Positions 43,864-56,700 of a DNA stretch of 64,000 bases are shown here, one piece after another. The stretch is from Undaria pinnatifida (Eukaryota > Sar > Phaeophyceae > Laminariales > Alariaceae): positions 13,945,401-14,009,400 of the forward strand of contig JABAKD010000010.1 of NCBI GenBank assembly GCA_012845835.1, given 5' to 3'. Numbering within the stretch: position 1 is the stretch's first letter; every line of letters starts with the position of its first letter. Position numbers and translations under genes: made by a program. The notes beneath the pieces were generated by a model, which saw nothing but the letters and a program-made list of their open reading frames with translations, was not told where the DNA came from and ran no database searches.

Positions 43864-44704
43864 GGTCAGGGTCCGTCAGTCCGCTTTCCGTCTCCTTGTC
43901 TCCTTGTAGGTTCTACATTCTACTCACTTGCTGGTACTACTCTCGTATACTGGCCGTTAACACCATGCTCGTACCGCTGTATTATGTGCTGTACCTGTGT
44001 GTTGCGTAGACGTACCGAGCTACCGATCACACCAGAAGAAAGAAGCAGAGGGAGGAGCACGGTTCTTGCATTCACTGACCTCTATCTGAGAAGAATTACC
44101 CTCCTCGGTAGCGACTGTCACGAACATGACGATACAGAGACTGGATGGCTCCAAGCAGGTTGGTGCGATGAGCGGTGAAGTTGTATAACTCTAGAAGTCT
44201 AGTCGAGAAGGTGTGGCTCCAAGCTCCAAGCTGCTGCCGGTCGTTGTCGTTGTCGCCGTCGTCGTGAAGTTTTATAAAAAATTGAAAAAAGTTAGCTGGG
44301 ATGAGAGTACGACCTGTAAAACACAGCTGCGCGAAGTTTTCACTTGTAACGACAAACCTCTCGTAACACAACAAACGATGGTAAAGCGGAAGATAAAAGC
44401 GTGAACGACGCGCGCACGTCACAGGAGTGAGGGAAGGGAAAACCGCTGATGTTCCCAACCAAATGACAGGGAAAGGTTCCTTCCGCAGAGTTCGGCTGGG
44501 TGGCAGGTTGGTTGTGTGCTGGCTGACTAACACCAAAATGCGGCGTAAATACAATGTACCATCCCCCATAACATAACGCAAAACAAAAAGCTGTAAACTC
44601 CTTCTCGCCGCTAGTCGCTGGTAGCACCACATCAAGCATCAAGTGACACGACTATCGAGGATAGGAGCTTTTAAGTTGACGGATTCCAAGACTCAGAGAC
44701 GACG
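43864..44704. promoter_or_regulatory. Shared intergenic region between DDI1 and NPEPPS start codons
   Basis: An 841-bp gap separates the divergent start codons. I see no convincing TATA box at a typical position for either gene and no repeat family. A 179-codon minus frame (44096-44635) inside it lacks family features. The region must hold the core promoters or 5' UTRs of both genes. Bidirectional control is inference. Confidence 0.4.
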
Positions 44705-44746
44705 ATGGCGGACAAGGCAGATGGAAGGGTGCTCCTCCCCAGCGAT
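44705..44746 (+). CDS. NPEPPS: NPEPPS exon 1
   Basis: Fourteen codons '[14 protein letters not shown]' with a purine-rich context ACGATGG and donor GAT/GTGAGC. Joined to exon 2 it reads '[18 protein letters not shown]', the standard start of the M1 N-domain, which fixes the start codon. Confidence 0.88.
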
Positions 44747-47700
44747 GTGAGCAGTTGAACCCTCTAGGTAGTGCAAGCGACACCTCGGACCGCTAACTCT
44801 ATTGTCAGCTGTCCGTGTTGTTTTGTTCCTCATACTCGTAGCCTTCTGGAGAACATTGACCAGCAACAGCAGTACCAGGCAGTTGCGTACTGATTATAAT
44901 AGGCAGAATCATGTGCTCCATCCCCGATCTCCTCCGGCATTTGAATTCTGCAGTACGACGCAATCGTTTCTGTTTCGGTGTGGTTTTGCTGTCGCCAGCA
45001 CGATAGAGATAGAGATTTAGACTATACATACGTATATGGGAGGTGGCGACCAAAGAACAGAGGGTCGATGCAAGGCATTAGTCTATGCAAAGTGATTGCT
45101 TGTGTCAGTGTCCAACTCGCTGAGGTATCGTACGATACCCTCTTTCTTTTGCCAAGGCTTCGATCTTTAAGGTTACATAGCACACGTATTCCCTCTCTCA
45201 CTCGATACGCGGTCAATTTTCCAGACAGAAAACGCATGTACTTCTTGAACTTGTTCTTCGATGCCAGATATTAGCTACCAGGTATACATACTAGTCGTAA
45301 TGCTGACCTGACAAAACTTCACCAGGTCCTTGTCGTTTTCGACCGTGCACAATTAATTGGCCTCTGCTTCCGGCTTTACGACTCGGTCACTTTCCACTTT
45401 TCACCTGCCTGTGCTGGACTCCACCTCGCCTATTCCATCATCTCCCGCCTCACAACCCCATTGCATTGCTCCGCTATCTCCCGCGGCATCGCCACCCTGC
45501 AACATAACCCCCAAACTTTTTCTAGCAAACCCTACCCCCTTCAACCTTCAATCCTCATATGGCACACGCGAGGCCTGCAACCCGGGGAAAACTCCTTAGT
45601 GCCCCCTTACTCGTTATTTACATCTCGCTGCGCGCAGCACTCCCCCGCATCAACGCACAGTAGCAGCAGTTGCAAGTAACAAGCACCGAGAGTATTACAT
45701 GGCAAGCAGTCGGTTCTGCCATTCAAAAGTAGTCGGTTGCGTCTGGCTCTCTGAGCACCTTCCTGCCGTCCCTCCGTCTGCCCCGCCGCTGCACCAACGC
45801 TGCCCTTCTCCAAAACTTCTGCCAAACTCTTCGACCTTCAATCTTCACAGCATCAGTAGTTACCCTCTTGCTCTCGTGCCTGCCTCGGGCCCAAACGTGC
45901 TTGCTCAATATACGAGATCCATGTTCGTTTTTGCAATTACTACCCCCCCTTAGACTACGAGAGATGCTCAGGTACGACGAGTAAATACAATATTAAGAGC
46001 AGAACTAGGAATGCACTCATTTAAAACAAATACCGACGTGCGAAAGTTGAGATGGCAACGTAAAGACTATGCCAAGAAGAGGTTGCCAGCCATAGTTGAT
46101 AGGGCTATATATGGGAGAAAATCACAAAAGGGCGAGCTGGAATAAGATGGGATACTGTAGTCCCGAAAATATGGAAGGATTTAGGGGGGACCAAGAAGAG
46201 GTACTGTCTATAGAGAAGTTTGGCGGGTACAAGACAGAAGTAAAAGAAGGCCCCCTCCCTCCTGATCAGGTCCTGTCCTCCTCCGCAAGCGGCACTGCTG
46301 TCTATAGAGAAGTTTGTCGGGTACAAGACAGAAGTAAAAGAAATAATAGAAAAAATGGAAGGACAAGCGCTAAGAAATGAGGTAAAAGAGGAAAAACACT
46401 TAGAGATATGCGGGGGGTTGAGGGAAGATATTGGAATGAAAAGGTAACTGCACGGCCCAATGGACTACGCGAAAAAGTTGAAACTGCGGTTTCGTGTAGG
46501 GGACTTGGACCTGCCAGAAAGAAAAATAAATTACCAGTAGTCGAGAGGAGGAGGACGTGGCTACAAATATGTGCCCCGTGTGGCACAACAGAGAGTAGGA
46601 CTCACATAGTAGGAGAATGTGAAATATACAGGGAGGGACGGAATGCGTTAGAGGATGGGATGAGGAAATTAGACGTATGTGACATGAAAGAGTTGGGTAG
46701 ACTAGAGAGTAGCGAGAAAACGATCGCTATCCTATGAGATAAATGGTGGCCGCAGACGGCGAAACAGGATGGGGATAGGATAAGCAAACAGTTTCTATGT
46801 AGAATATGGAAGAAGCGTAATGAGCGCCAAATGTTGGATGTGTCTCTACTAGGAGTAGGAACGGTGCTCCGTCTCGAAAGGGATGCGTGGTCAATGGTCA
46901 TACGACTAGGGCCAGCAACAGATGATTATGCCCCCCCCCCCCCCCCCCCCTATCTGGGATGAATAAATTGTAATTGCATGAACTAACCCTCAGTGTGCAG
47001 AGCCGGAACGCACACAGCGCCTCCGAAATATCTGCAATGGTGGTATTGACATCAGTACAAACTAGTATGTGCGATTTGAGAGGGTTTCCAACGTGCATGA
47101 AGGCGTTTCCGTACAGGGGACGATACGCCAATTTGTGCTTCCTCAAGAAATGTTGTTACCCATCCACAACTCCAATGAGCTTTGTCTTACCGTCGCACCT
47201 AACGCGCATCCCTCTTATAAACGGTCAGGTGGAGCCTGTTGAGTACCGCATCAAGCTCACGCCAGACATGGAGAACTTCACCTGTGTGGGAGAGCAAGAG
47301 GTCGATCTAGAGGTACGAACAGCTTGTCTTGATCTTTGTATCAGCTATCAGCATACTTGGTACTGGCGCTCATGATATTCATGATTATTTTTCGAATCGC
47401 CGCCTGAGATTTTGGGGTTTCTGTACGAGCAGGGGGGTATTTTTGGTGCTGTATTTCTGCTGGCTGTTCTCTCTAAATAGTAATCAAGGACTATGGTGTA
47501 TACGCGCCTGATATTATGCGTGGAGAAAGCAAGTGCTTGTGCAGTGTCGCCGGCATGCATGCACGCCGATGGAAAGCGTTATTCTGCCAGATTTTTCTGT
47601 CCGACTAAACCAACACTGAACCCGGAGATATTGGCTCGGTTGCCACCATCGCCATCACCCCGGCGCGTGTCGTGCACGGTTAACCTTTCTCCTTTCATCC

Positions 47701-50700
47701 TGCGCCCACGTTTTTTTGCACGAAGTACTTGGAATCAGTGTGGGGTAAAAAAAAAAGCACCAGTAGTACAAAAGGAAACGTCTCTCCCTGCCGCCCGCAA
47801 TTGCCTCGACGACAGGCTCAAGATATCTAACTTCGAAGTTCAGAGCTATAGGTGTATTCCGCAGGAACCGTGTGATTAGGGGAAAACATGTGTGTGTGTG
47901 GATGTCAGGTATGTGTCATGAATGTGCTCGTTTCTGCCGACAGACCGCCGTCTGACGGCCCCGCCCGCCGTCGACCCCCGCCTCGCTTCTGCCTTTCACA
48001 CTGAGTGGACGTTGTTTTTTGCTTTACACGAAACGGAAAAAAAAACGAAAACAAAGAAACGAGATAGCACAAAAACGAGTCAAAACCAACAGAAACGAAC
48101 GAAAAACGAACAAAAACGAACAAAAACGAACGAATAAGAACGAAGTACAAACGAAAACGAACGAAAAAGAACGAAAAAAAATGATTAAAAAAACGCGTGA
48201 TAAAAGCAAAACCCCGACTCCCCCTTCCCCCCCCCGGCGACAAAACAATCCAGATCCTCGAGGAGACCAGCAGCGTGTCCCTCCACAGCAAGGAGATCTA
48301 CATCATGGAGGCGTCTTTCGTAGCTTCAGGGGAAGGGGGCGAGGATGCGGCTGGAAAACCAGTGGAGGCGGACACGATCGCGTTCAACATCAAGCTCACC
48401 ACTGCCACCTTCACGTTCCCCAAACCTCTCCTGAAGGGCAAGGGAACGCTCAGGCTTAGATTCCAGTGCGACATCAACAACCAGGTGGGGGAGCTGTGGA
48501 GGCGGTGGCCGGCCCAGGGGGAACGGGGAGGAAGGCGGGTGGGGGGTGGGAGGATGTGGGGACGTACGAAGTAGATGTTATGAGTATTTAAGCTTGAGTG
48601 GAGGGTATTCGGAGGCGGTCGCCGGCCGGGGGGGAGGGGACGGGGACCGCGGGGGGGAAATGGTCGGGGTGGGGGGTTAGGGGGAAATGTGGGGACGTGT
48701 GACGTAGAGTGTAGACGTTATGCTTATTTCAGCGTGGGCGGGGGAGATGCGAAGGCGGTGGCCGGGGCGGGCGGGGGCGGGAACGGGGGGGGTTTAGGGG
48801 TGAGTGTGGAGACATACGAAGGTGCTATGATTGTTTTAAGGGTGTGTGGTGTGATAAGTAGTCTGGTAAAAACAAGAAACAGGGTTGAGGATGGAGGCCA
48901 GGGGAAGATTGTTGGGGACGCACGAGAGTGTTTTGATAACATTTTAAGGTTGTATTTTACTTGTTTTAACACTAGTACCTGGGTACCAAGTTGGTTCTGT
49001 GTCCCGTACCCTGGTAGACAATCGAGTAGTCATCCCTGGGTAGGTTGGGCTCTTTTTCGTTACAGTACGACCGTTCTGTTCCTTCTGCGTGTGAGCCCTC
49101 CCCCCGGTGAGGCAGGAAGGGGATAATAAAGCATAACGTGTTGGTACAAAATATGCGAAAAACGCCACAAGCGCCCAAATGTTGGAGGTATCTCAATTAG
49201 GAGTAGGTACGGTGTTCCATCTTTCGAACGAGGGAAGCGTCGTCAATAGTCAAATAAATGGCCAGGGCAAGCAACAAATAAGTACCTTCCCCCCCCCGCG
49301 CGCGCGCTGCGTCCGGCATTGTAGATGCGAGGGCCTTATGCTCTTACGGACTACAACCATGCACGATACGATGATTCCCCCCCCCTCCCCTGTCCCTTGC
49401 CCACTGCCCCCTCCCGCTACCGCCTGGTTAGATGGCGGGATTCTATCGATCCGGCTACACCACGGTGGAAGGGGAGGCGAAGATGATGGCTTCCACGCAG
49501 TTCGAGGCGCTGGACGCTCGACGGTGCTTCCCGTGCTGGGACGAGCCGGCGCGCAAGGCCGTTTTTGAGGTACGACATGGTGTGGTATTTGAATGGTATA
49601 GCACGGGACGGGTCGAGACGGTTTGGTACGGTCTTGGCACATAATCGTACGGTACGATGTGACGTTGCTTCAGGCCAACCGCCGTTTGAACTCCCGCCTG
49701 TCTCGTGCCTGATGGTATGTCTGCTTGTCTGCTTGCCTGCTTACCTGGTTGCTTGCCTGCTTGCCCGCCTGCCCGCCTGCATTCTTGCCTTCTTGCTTGT
49801 CTGTATAGGTGACGCTCGTGGTGCCTAAGGCGTTGATGGCGTTCAGCAACATGCCGGAGCGTGTTGTGACGGATCTACCGGGGGGGAAGCTGAAGGAGTA
49901 CCGATTCATGCCCTCTCCTAAGGTCGGTCAGGAGTGTTTTTTTTTGTTGGCGTTGGCGTTGGGTTGAGATGGTTTGGTGTTTCCTGTGCTTTTGCTTTGT
50001 TTTTGCTTCGATTTGCGCTATTTTGCTCTGGTATTGTTCGGAGCTACCAGGTAGAGAGCATCCACGACGGAGTTATCTTGACAAGTTTCCCGGTGTCCTT
50101 GTTTTTTTTGCTCTTGTCCCTTTGTACCGACGTTTTTCACCGATAATTTCCATGCCTATCGTTTTTATTGTTCTTTACCTGGTATGATATAGAGTACATG
50201 TTTTTAATATGGGACACCTAAGCCTTGATGCGCGCGATTCGCTCTTTTGTTTGAAGTATGAAGACGTGGAAAGGGTTGAAGGTACGACGTGAGAGCTAGA
50301 GCAACCACCGTTCGCATGCAATTAAAGAACAAAAACGGAGCCAAAGCTTGGCGAAAATAAAGCCAATGTGTTGGTCCTTGGTAACCTCGGGGTCTAACCC
50401 AGCGAAAAACCACCCTGCTGCAATAAAGAGGGACACGCACCCTAACGCATGCGATTGCGCTCGATATTTGGCACGTCAACACCTGCTGTTTTAGGGCATT
50501 AGGACAAAAAAAGCAAAATAAATGAAAGCCCTGGGGGCGGGGGGGAAATCAAGTTCCCCTCATTTTGGTGCAAAGGCTTTGAAAAAGCCGTACGCGCCGC
50601 CAGCAACCGTTTTTTTTTTTTTTTTTTTTTTCCGAACCTATCGTGAATAGGAGTAAAAAGGTACCCTACCCATTTTTGTTGCCATCGGAGTCGATCCAGT

Positions 50701-53700
50701 CCAGTTTTAACAATTTTTGGAAAATATTGCGCCAAATCTTTAACTACATCCTACGCACGTCATACCAGGTGTCGTTTGTAGCCATTCGTGACCTTAGCTT
50801 TTCGATTTACGGTCTGAAGCCTAGTGTGGTATTTCTTTGTCGGATGTTGAGTGTGCACCATGACCTGAGTTTTTTGTTTTGTTTTTTTCCGGGACTTGAA
50901 AGCTATTTTCGTCAAATTTCGGTGGGAAAATCGGCCGTAAGGCTGTTGCTAATGGCACGGCGATAGTGTAAACAAAAATTTTCCAAACATTTTCAGGTTA
51001 TTTTGTGAAGGCGTTGACGTACCGTCGCTGTGGGGAAAAAACATTAGAAAAAACATTGTCTAATATTTATCGGGTTCTTTTGTCAAACGGCCAAATTCGC
51101 CAACTTGTGTCAAGCCTCGGTCAGCGCTGTCTAACAACCACGATTGACCTTCGATCTCTGAGACAGAGACAACCCGTGACCATCCCCCTTCGTTCCGGAC
51201 AAGGCCACATGAAGTGTAGGTGGCGTCGCGGAAGAGTTCATAGTGATCCATGCTCTAGGGCGCGAGAGGTTGCCTGCGGTGTCCTGTGGTCTCCCCTCAA
51301 ATACCCTCATTTCGTCGAGCGAAGTGTGTTGACAACACAAAACCTGGCCGCTTCTAATCCAAAATCTTCTTGAGAATTTCTCAAGCAGATGCTGCCCAAG
51401 ATCGCCGCCAGAATCCATTTTTTCCGGAAAATTGAAAAATCCCCCAAAAAATCTGAAAAAACGGGCCCGTACACAACCCGTCCAGGTGAAGTTTGGCTGG
51501 TATCTTCGGAAATTGTTTCTTTTTACTAAACATCGGCTTGCCATTGGCAACTGTCTTGAGTCGGGAAAAAAACGGAAACGAAGAGAAACTTTGGAACGGT
51601 GTTTTTTCAGAGCACAATGAATGAACCTCGTGTCAACATTCCAGTAAAAAAAATCGAAACACGCGGTTTAAAAAATCACGATTTACGTTCTGCCGAAAAC
51701 GTGATATTTTACATCGGGAAATGGGAAATGTGGTACCACGTATGCTGCAAGTTTTGATGGAAAGTGAATTAGGCGAATCATGGGGTGATATATGTCCCCT
51801 CATTCACCCCTGTAGAGCCCCAAAGCCCCTCGCCATTCTAATTCCAAGTAGTTTGGCCCCAACAACGGGTTTCCAGTTGTAGAGGCGTTAAGTCACCAGG
51901 AATGTGCTCACCAATTTCCATTTAGTCTCATCTTAAAGCTGACCTGACAACGAAAACTGCAACCGCACGATTTTTTGTTCCTCGAAATCTCTGTATAACA
52001 TCAGACAAAATGGACTTATTTATGGCGATTTTTCGACGAAAGTGTGTGCCCGATTTCATGTCTTTTTAACGCCTGTACAACTGAAATCCCGTTTTTGGGT
52101 AACAACTCACTTGGAATTAGTGTCGGAAGGGGTTTTGTGGCTCTAAGCGTTGGCCGGTTTGTGGCGGTATCGGGATCAATCGTGCCCATTGTCGAGTTCG
52201 CCCGATTAAAAAATATGCTCAAGAAACGGTCGGAAGGACTTTCAAACTGGAGCAATCGCACGAAGAGCTCCGACTCCCCTTGCTCAGTCAGGTGGACGAC
52301 GTCAACGTTGTCATCTTCCCTTCATGTTGAAAATGTGGTGTTGTTCGGGCGCCCTACGAGTAGGTCATCGCCGACACGTTGATAAAAACGATTTGTTTTT
52401 CTTCGTTTTTTTTTTTTTTTTTCTCGATATTTGGCACAAATGCCCGAACGGTCCCTACGTTGCGCCTCAGAGTGGTGTGCATAGAAGGTGGCCACAGTCA
52501 CAGACGGCCAACGTGGTAGGAGGTCGTAATGAGAAGTAAAAATCTTTGTGTGTAATGTGTGGTAGAAACGTACTGAGCGCCTAAGGTGTCTCTGTTGTTA
52601 AGAGTAGGAACGGTATTCTGTCTCGAAAGGGATGCGTTCTCGATGGTCAAACGACTAAGGCACGCAACAAATGAGTACGCCCTCCCCCCCCCCCCCGTCC
52701 CCTTCCCTAGATGTCCTCGTACCTTCTCGCGTTCTGCATTGGGGAGTTCGATTACGTGCAAGGCTCTACAAAGGAGGGTAGGGTTGCGGTGCGAGTGTAC
52801 ACGCCGCCGGGAAAGAGTCATCTGGGAACGTTCGCGCTAGAGGTGGCCGAGAAGACTCTGGACTTGTACGATGACTTCTTCCAGGAGAGGTACCCGCTGC
52901 CTAAGCTTGACATGGTGAGGAGAGATGAGGGAAAGGAGGAGCGGGGGACGGTAGAGGGATAGGCGTCTGGGGGCGGGGGGGGGGGGAAGGGGCAGAGAAA
53001 GACGGATACATAAACAAGTATCTATGGTTGCTTATGGGTATGTTTATGGTGTCTCTTAGTTGCTTTTGTGATTTACTGTTATCAAGCTTGACATGGTGAG
53101 ATGACGGAACGGAGTCGGGAGGCGGTATCGTGGTGGGGGGTACAATCTTAGGAGACGAGGGAAATGAGAAAGGAGGCGGTCACGGGGTAGGGAGGGGGGC
53201 GGAGGCGGGGGACTCTTTCAGGTGAGGTACCCGCTGCCCAAGCTTGATATGGCGGGGAGATGAGGGAAAGGAAGGGGGGGGGGGGGGCGTTAGAAGGGTG
53301 GGGGTTCCGGGGGGGGGGGGGGGGGGGGGGGGATGCAGAAACATGTGCTTGTCTTCACCAGGGTTTCCGCAGTAATACGGCCTTCACGACGCGTTCAACG
53401 GGGAAAGGCGGTTCGCATCTGAGTTTTGGTGGCAGCGCTGCGCGGTTATGCCCCCCCCCCCCCCCCCCCCAAACTGAGTACCTCCCGCCCCCCTGCGCGC
53501 GCGCTTAACCATCCGCCCCTCCCTCCTGCGCCCCTTCTTCGAACTACCATTAACACTACCGTCTGCGTGCACGCCACCGTGTTTATATTGTGGGCTGTTG
53601 GGGGGGGGGGGAAGAACAGGTGGCTATTCCTGAGTTTGCCATGGGAGCGATGGAGAACTGGGGGCTGGTGACCTACAGGGAGGTCGACCTCCTCATCGAC

Positions 53701-56700
53701 CAGGTGTGGTAACGGGCTTGGGATGAGTGCATGGGTGCACATGGGTGTATGTTAGGTCTGCAAGTTGCCTGACTATGCTAGCGCTGTGTATACGAATAGC
53801 GTAGGTCGCTGACTGGCCACTACTTAGCTAGGTATTATGATTCGTTACAGCTGTACTATAGTACACTATAGTTAGGCGCGTGCGGCGAGTATATGTTTGT
53901 TAAGCGAGTGGCCAAAACAGGGTATACCCGGTCTATTTGCGGACAAAATCGGGTACCTTTCTGCATCAGTGTTGGCCACGCCACGCCCCCAGAACGCTAT
54001 CGGATTGGCCAACGCCGGCCACCACCCGACGATGGCCACGCTTCCGCCGGGTAGACCCGATTTTGGCTACTCAACCCTCAAAGGGTACCCGATTGTTGTT
54101 CCCCACTAACCGAAAAAATTCCAAGCTCTTCGACCACATCGGCCCACAACGCACCATATGCGCTCCACCCGAGTTCACCCCTCTGTTTCTCACGAAGATG
54201 AACAATAACCGTCTGCTCGATGTCCATGGTTTGGTTCTCCCGACCGCAAACCACCACGTCCTCTCTCCCTCTCTCCAACCAAACGTCACCTCAGCGCAGC
54301 GCTCTCTCTCCTCTTCCACCCAAGAGCCACCCCAGCACAGCAGCGGTAGAGACACGAGCGATTCTTCGGCTCTCCTATCGCAGACGTGTTTTTTTAACAC
54401 CACAGTTAGGCCTGGGAATGGAAAAATTTTGGACGTACCAAATTTTTGGAAAAATAAAATACCCATGGTCGTTCTTTACGAAAAAAACTCTTTAGGAAAT
54501 CAACCAATCAGCGATGGGGAAAACAAAACCACGTCACGGCGAAAAGCTGTTCGGAGCGTGGCATTCATAAAAAAAGCACTACTGCCACAGGCCGCCATCA
54601 CCCTTTTGCAAAAAAAAGTCAGTCCACCGGGGGTGCCTTTGCTTCTCGTACGAAGCGTACTGCTGTACAGCCCCAGGCCCAGAGCGCAGAGCAGCAGCGT
54701 ACACGTGGACGCACGAGCGTGAGCGGCCCCTTGGGCTCGGCGGCCGGCAGCACGACGGTGCTGCCCCATATGTGATACGAAGGGATCAAGCAGTAGGGGC
54801 TGATCTCTTTGTTTCTTGGCTGCTGCTGCTGCCGCTGCTGCTGCTGCTGCTGCTGCTGTGCAAGCCCCTGGGCCGTGCTGCACCGCGCATGGTATACGGC
54901 GCCGCCCCTATACCTCCGTGGCGGCGCGCCCCACCTCTAACCGCAGCGGTACGGTATTTGCTAGGTGCTGCGTCTTAGTATCTGGCTGCCGTGGCTCCCG
55001 GCCTTGCCTTGCCTTGCCTTGCCTTGCCTTGCCTTGCCTTGCCTTGCCTTGCCTTGCCTTGCCTTGCCTTGCCCGCAGGCCCAGGCGTCGAGCCAGCAGC
55101 GGCAGCGCGTGTGCTCGGTCATCACGCACGAGCTGGCGCACCAGTGGTTTGGCAATCTTGTCACCATGCAGTGGTGAGAGTAAAGTCCTGTACTATTAGT
55201 AGCGATTACCAGCGGTGAGCGTATCAAAGATTTCAGGAGACGGTCAGACAAGAAAAAGCGCACAGCGGTCAGTCAAGGGTGGAATACCAAGCGTTCCACA
55301 CTAAATCCAAGTAGTTTGGCGTCCGTCACGGTAAAATGTAGGAAAACTGCCGTCTATCAAGAGCTAAAAGCGCCGTCTCATGCCATTTTTGGAGCGTATA
55401 TTCCTATAACAATAAATAGCAGCGATTTTCGATCGTAAAACTTGGTCTGTCTTACGACCGCCTTGCTTTGATGTAATTTGTTTTTTTGCTACTCGTGCCG
55501 CGTATTTTGGCTTCCGATATCTTGATCTTGACCTGCGGCGAAACTTGCATTATGCCTTACGCCGGGTATCGTATGGCCTACGGAACGTTTTGCTACCACG
55601 AAGTATGTTGACCTTGGTACTGTTAATGGCTATACTGGTAGCTGTTAATGGCGCTAAGGGGACTCGCCGACTTGTGTCCTTGATGAGGACATACACGCTC
55701 ATATATACGCGCGATCGAAGTATCACACACGGCTTGCAAAGATGAGCGTCGATGAAATCCTCGATCATTGCATCTGTAGTCTATTTATTTCAGTATAATA
55801 AGAAAGTAAAATTTCGTTGTTTGCTTCAAAACTTTGTTCGTTTGTGGTGGGAGCGGGCGGCTGCGGGGAGTGTGTTGCCCCAAGAAAGGAGAGTGGCCAC
55901 GAGCTCGTAGCCCTTTTTTGCATGTTTTACGGGTGTTTTGTGCGTGTGTTTTTGTGGGCGTGCGCGTTTTTTTTGCTTTTGATGCATGGATGCGTGGGGT
56001 TTTGTGTTTGTTTTCTTGTGATGTGAGATTTTTGGGCGCACGGTTTTCTTAGCGTGCTTGCCGCGAAAAAATGGTCATTCTAAAGACGAGCCCTTTTTTG
56101 CATGTTTTACGGGTGTTTTGTGCGTGTGTTTTTGTGGGCGTGCGCGTTTTTTTTGCTTTTGATGCATGGATGCGTGGGGTTTTGTGTTTGTTTTCTTGTG
56201 ATGTGAGATTTTTGGGCGCACGGTTTTCTTAGCGTGCTTGCCGCGAAAAAATGGTCATTCTAAAGACGAGCCCTTTTTTGCATGTTTTACGGGTGTTTTG
56301 TGCGTGTGTTTTTGTGGGCGTGCGCGTTTTTTTTGCTTTTGATGCATGGATGCGTGGGGTTTTGTGTTTGTTTTCTTGTGATGTGAGATTTTTGGGCGCA
56401 CGGTTTTCTTAGCGCGCTTGCCGCGAAAAAATGGTCATGCTAAAGACGAGAAAACAAGAGCAACCCGCCAACGGTAGTATCTTTTGTTATTTTTGTCTTT
56501 TTCACTAGTAGTTTTTGTTTTAAGGCTATTGTTGTCGTTGTTGTTGTTATTGTTTCTATTATGAACTTTTTCGCTATTAACGATTATTTTTAGATGCGTT
56601 TTTATTTTTGCGGGCGAGCCATGTCATGAAGTGTATGTATATTTGTATGTAAATCTTGTTTCTTTTTTTTTTTGTCCCGCGCGACGACATAAGGTGGGAC

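Noticed and set aside
44096-44635. 179-codon minus-strand frame between DDI1 and NPEPPS
   Set aside because: It lies in the divergent promoter region, resembles no family, and is not flanked by usable splice sites.
53937-54722. 261-codon plus-strand frame in NPEPPS intron 7
   Set aside because: It has no domain and no in-phase splice junctions to exons 7 or 8, and it carries an atypical residue mix.
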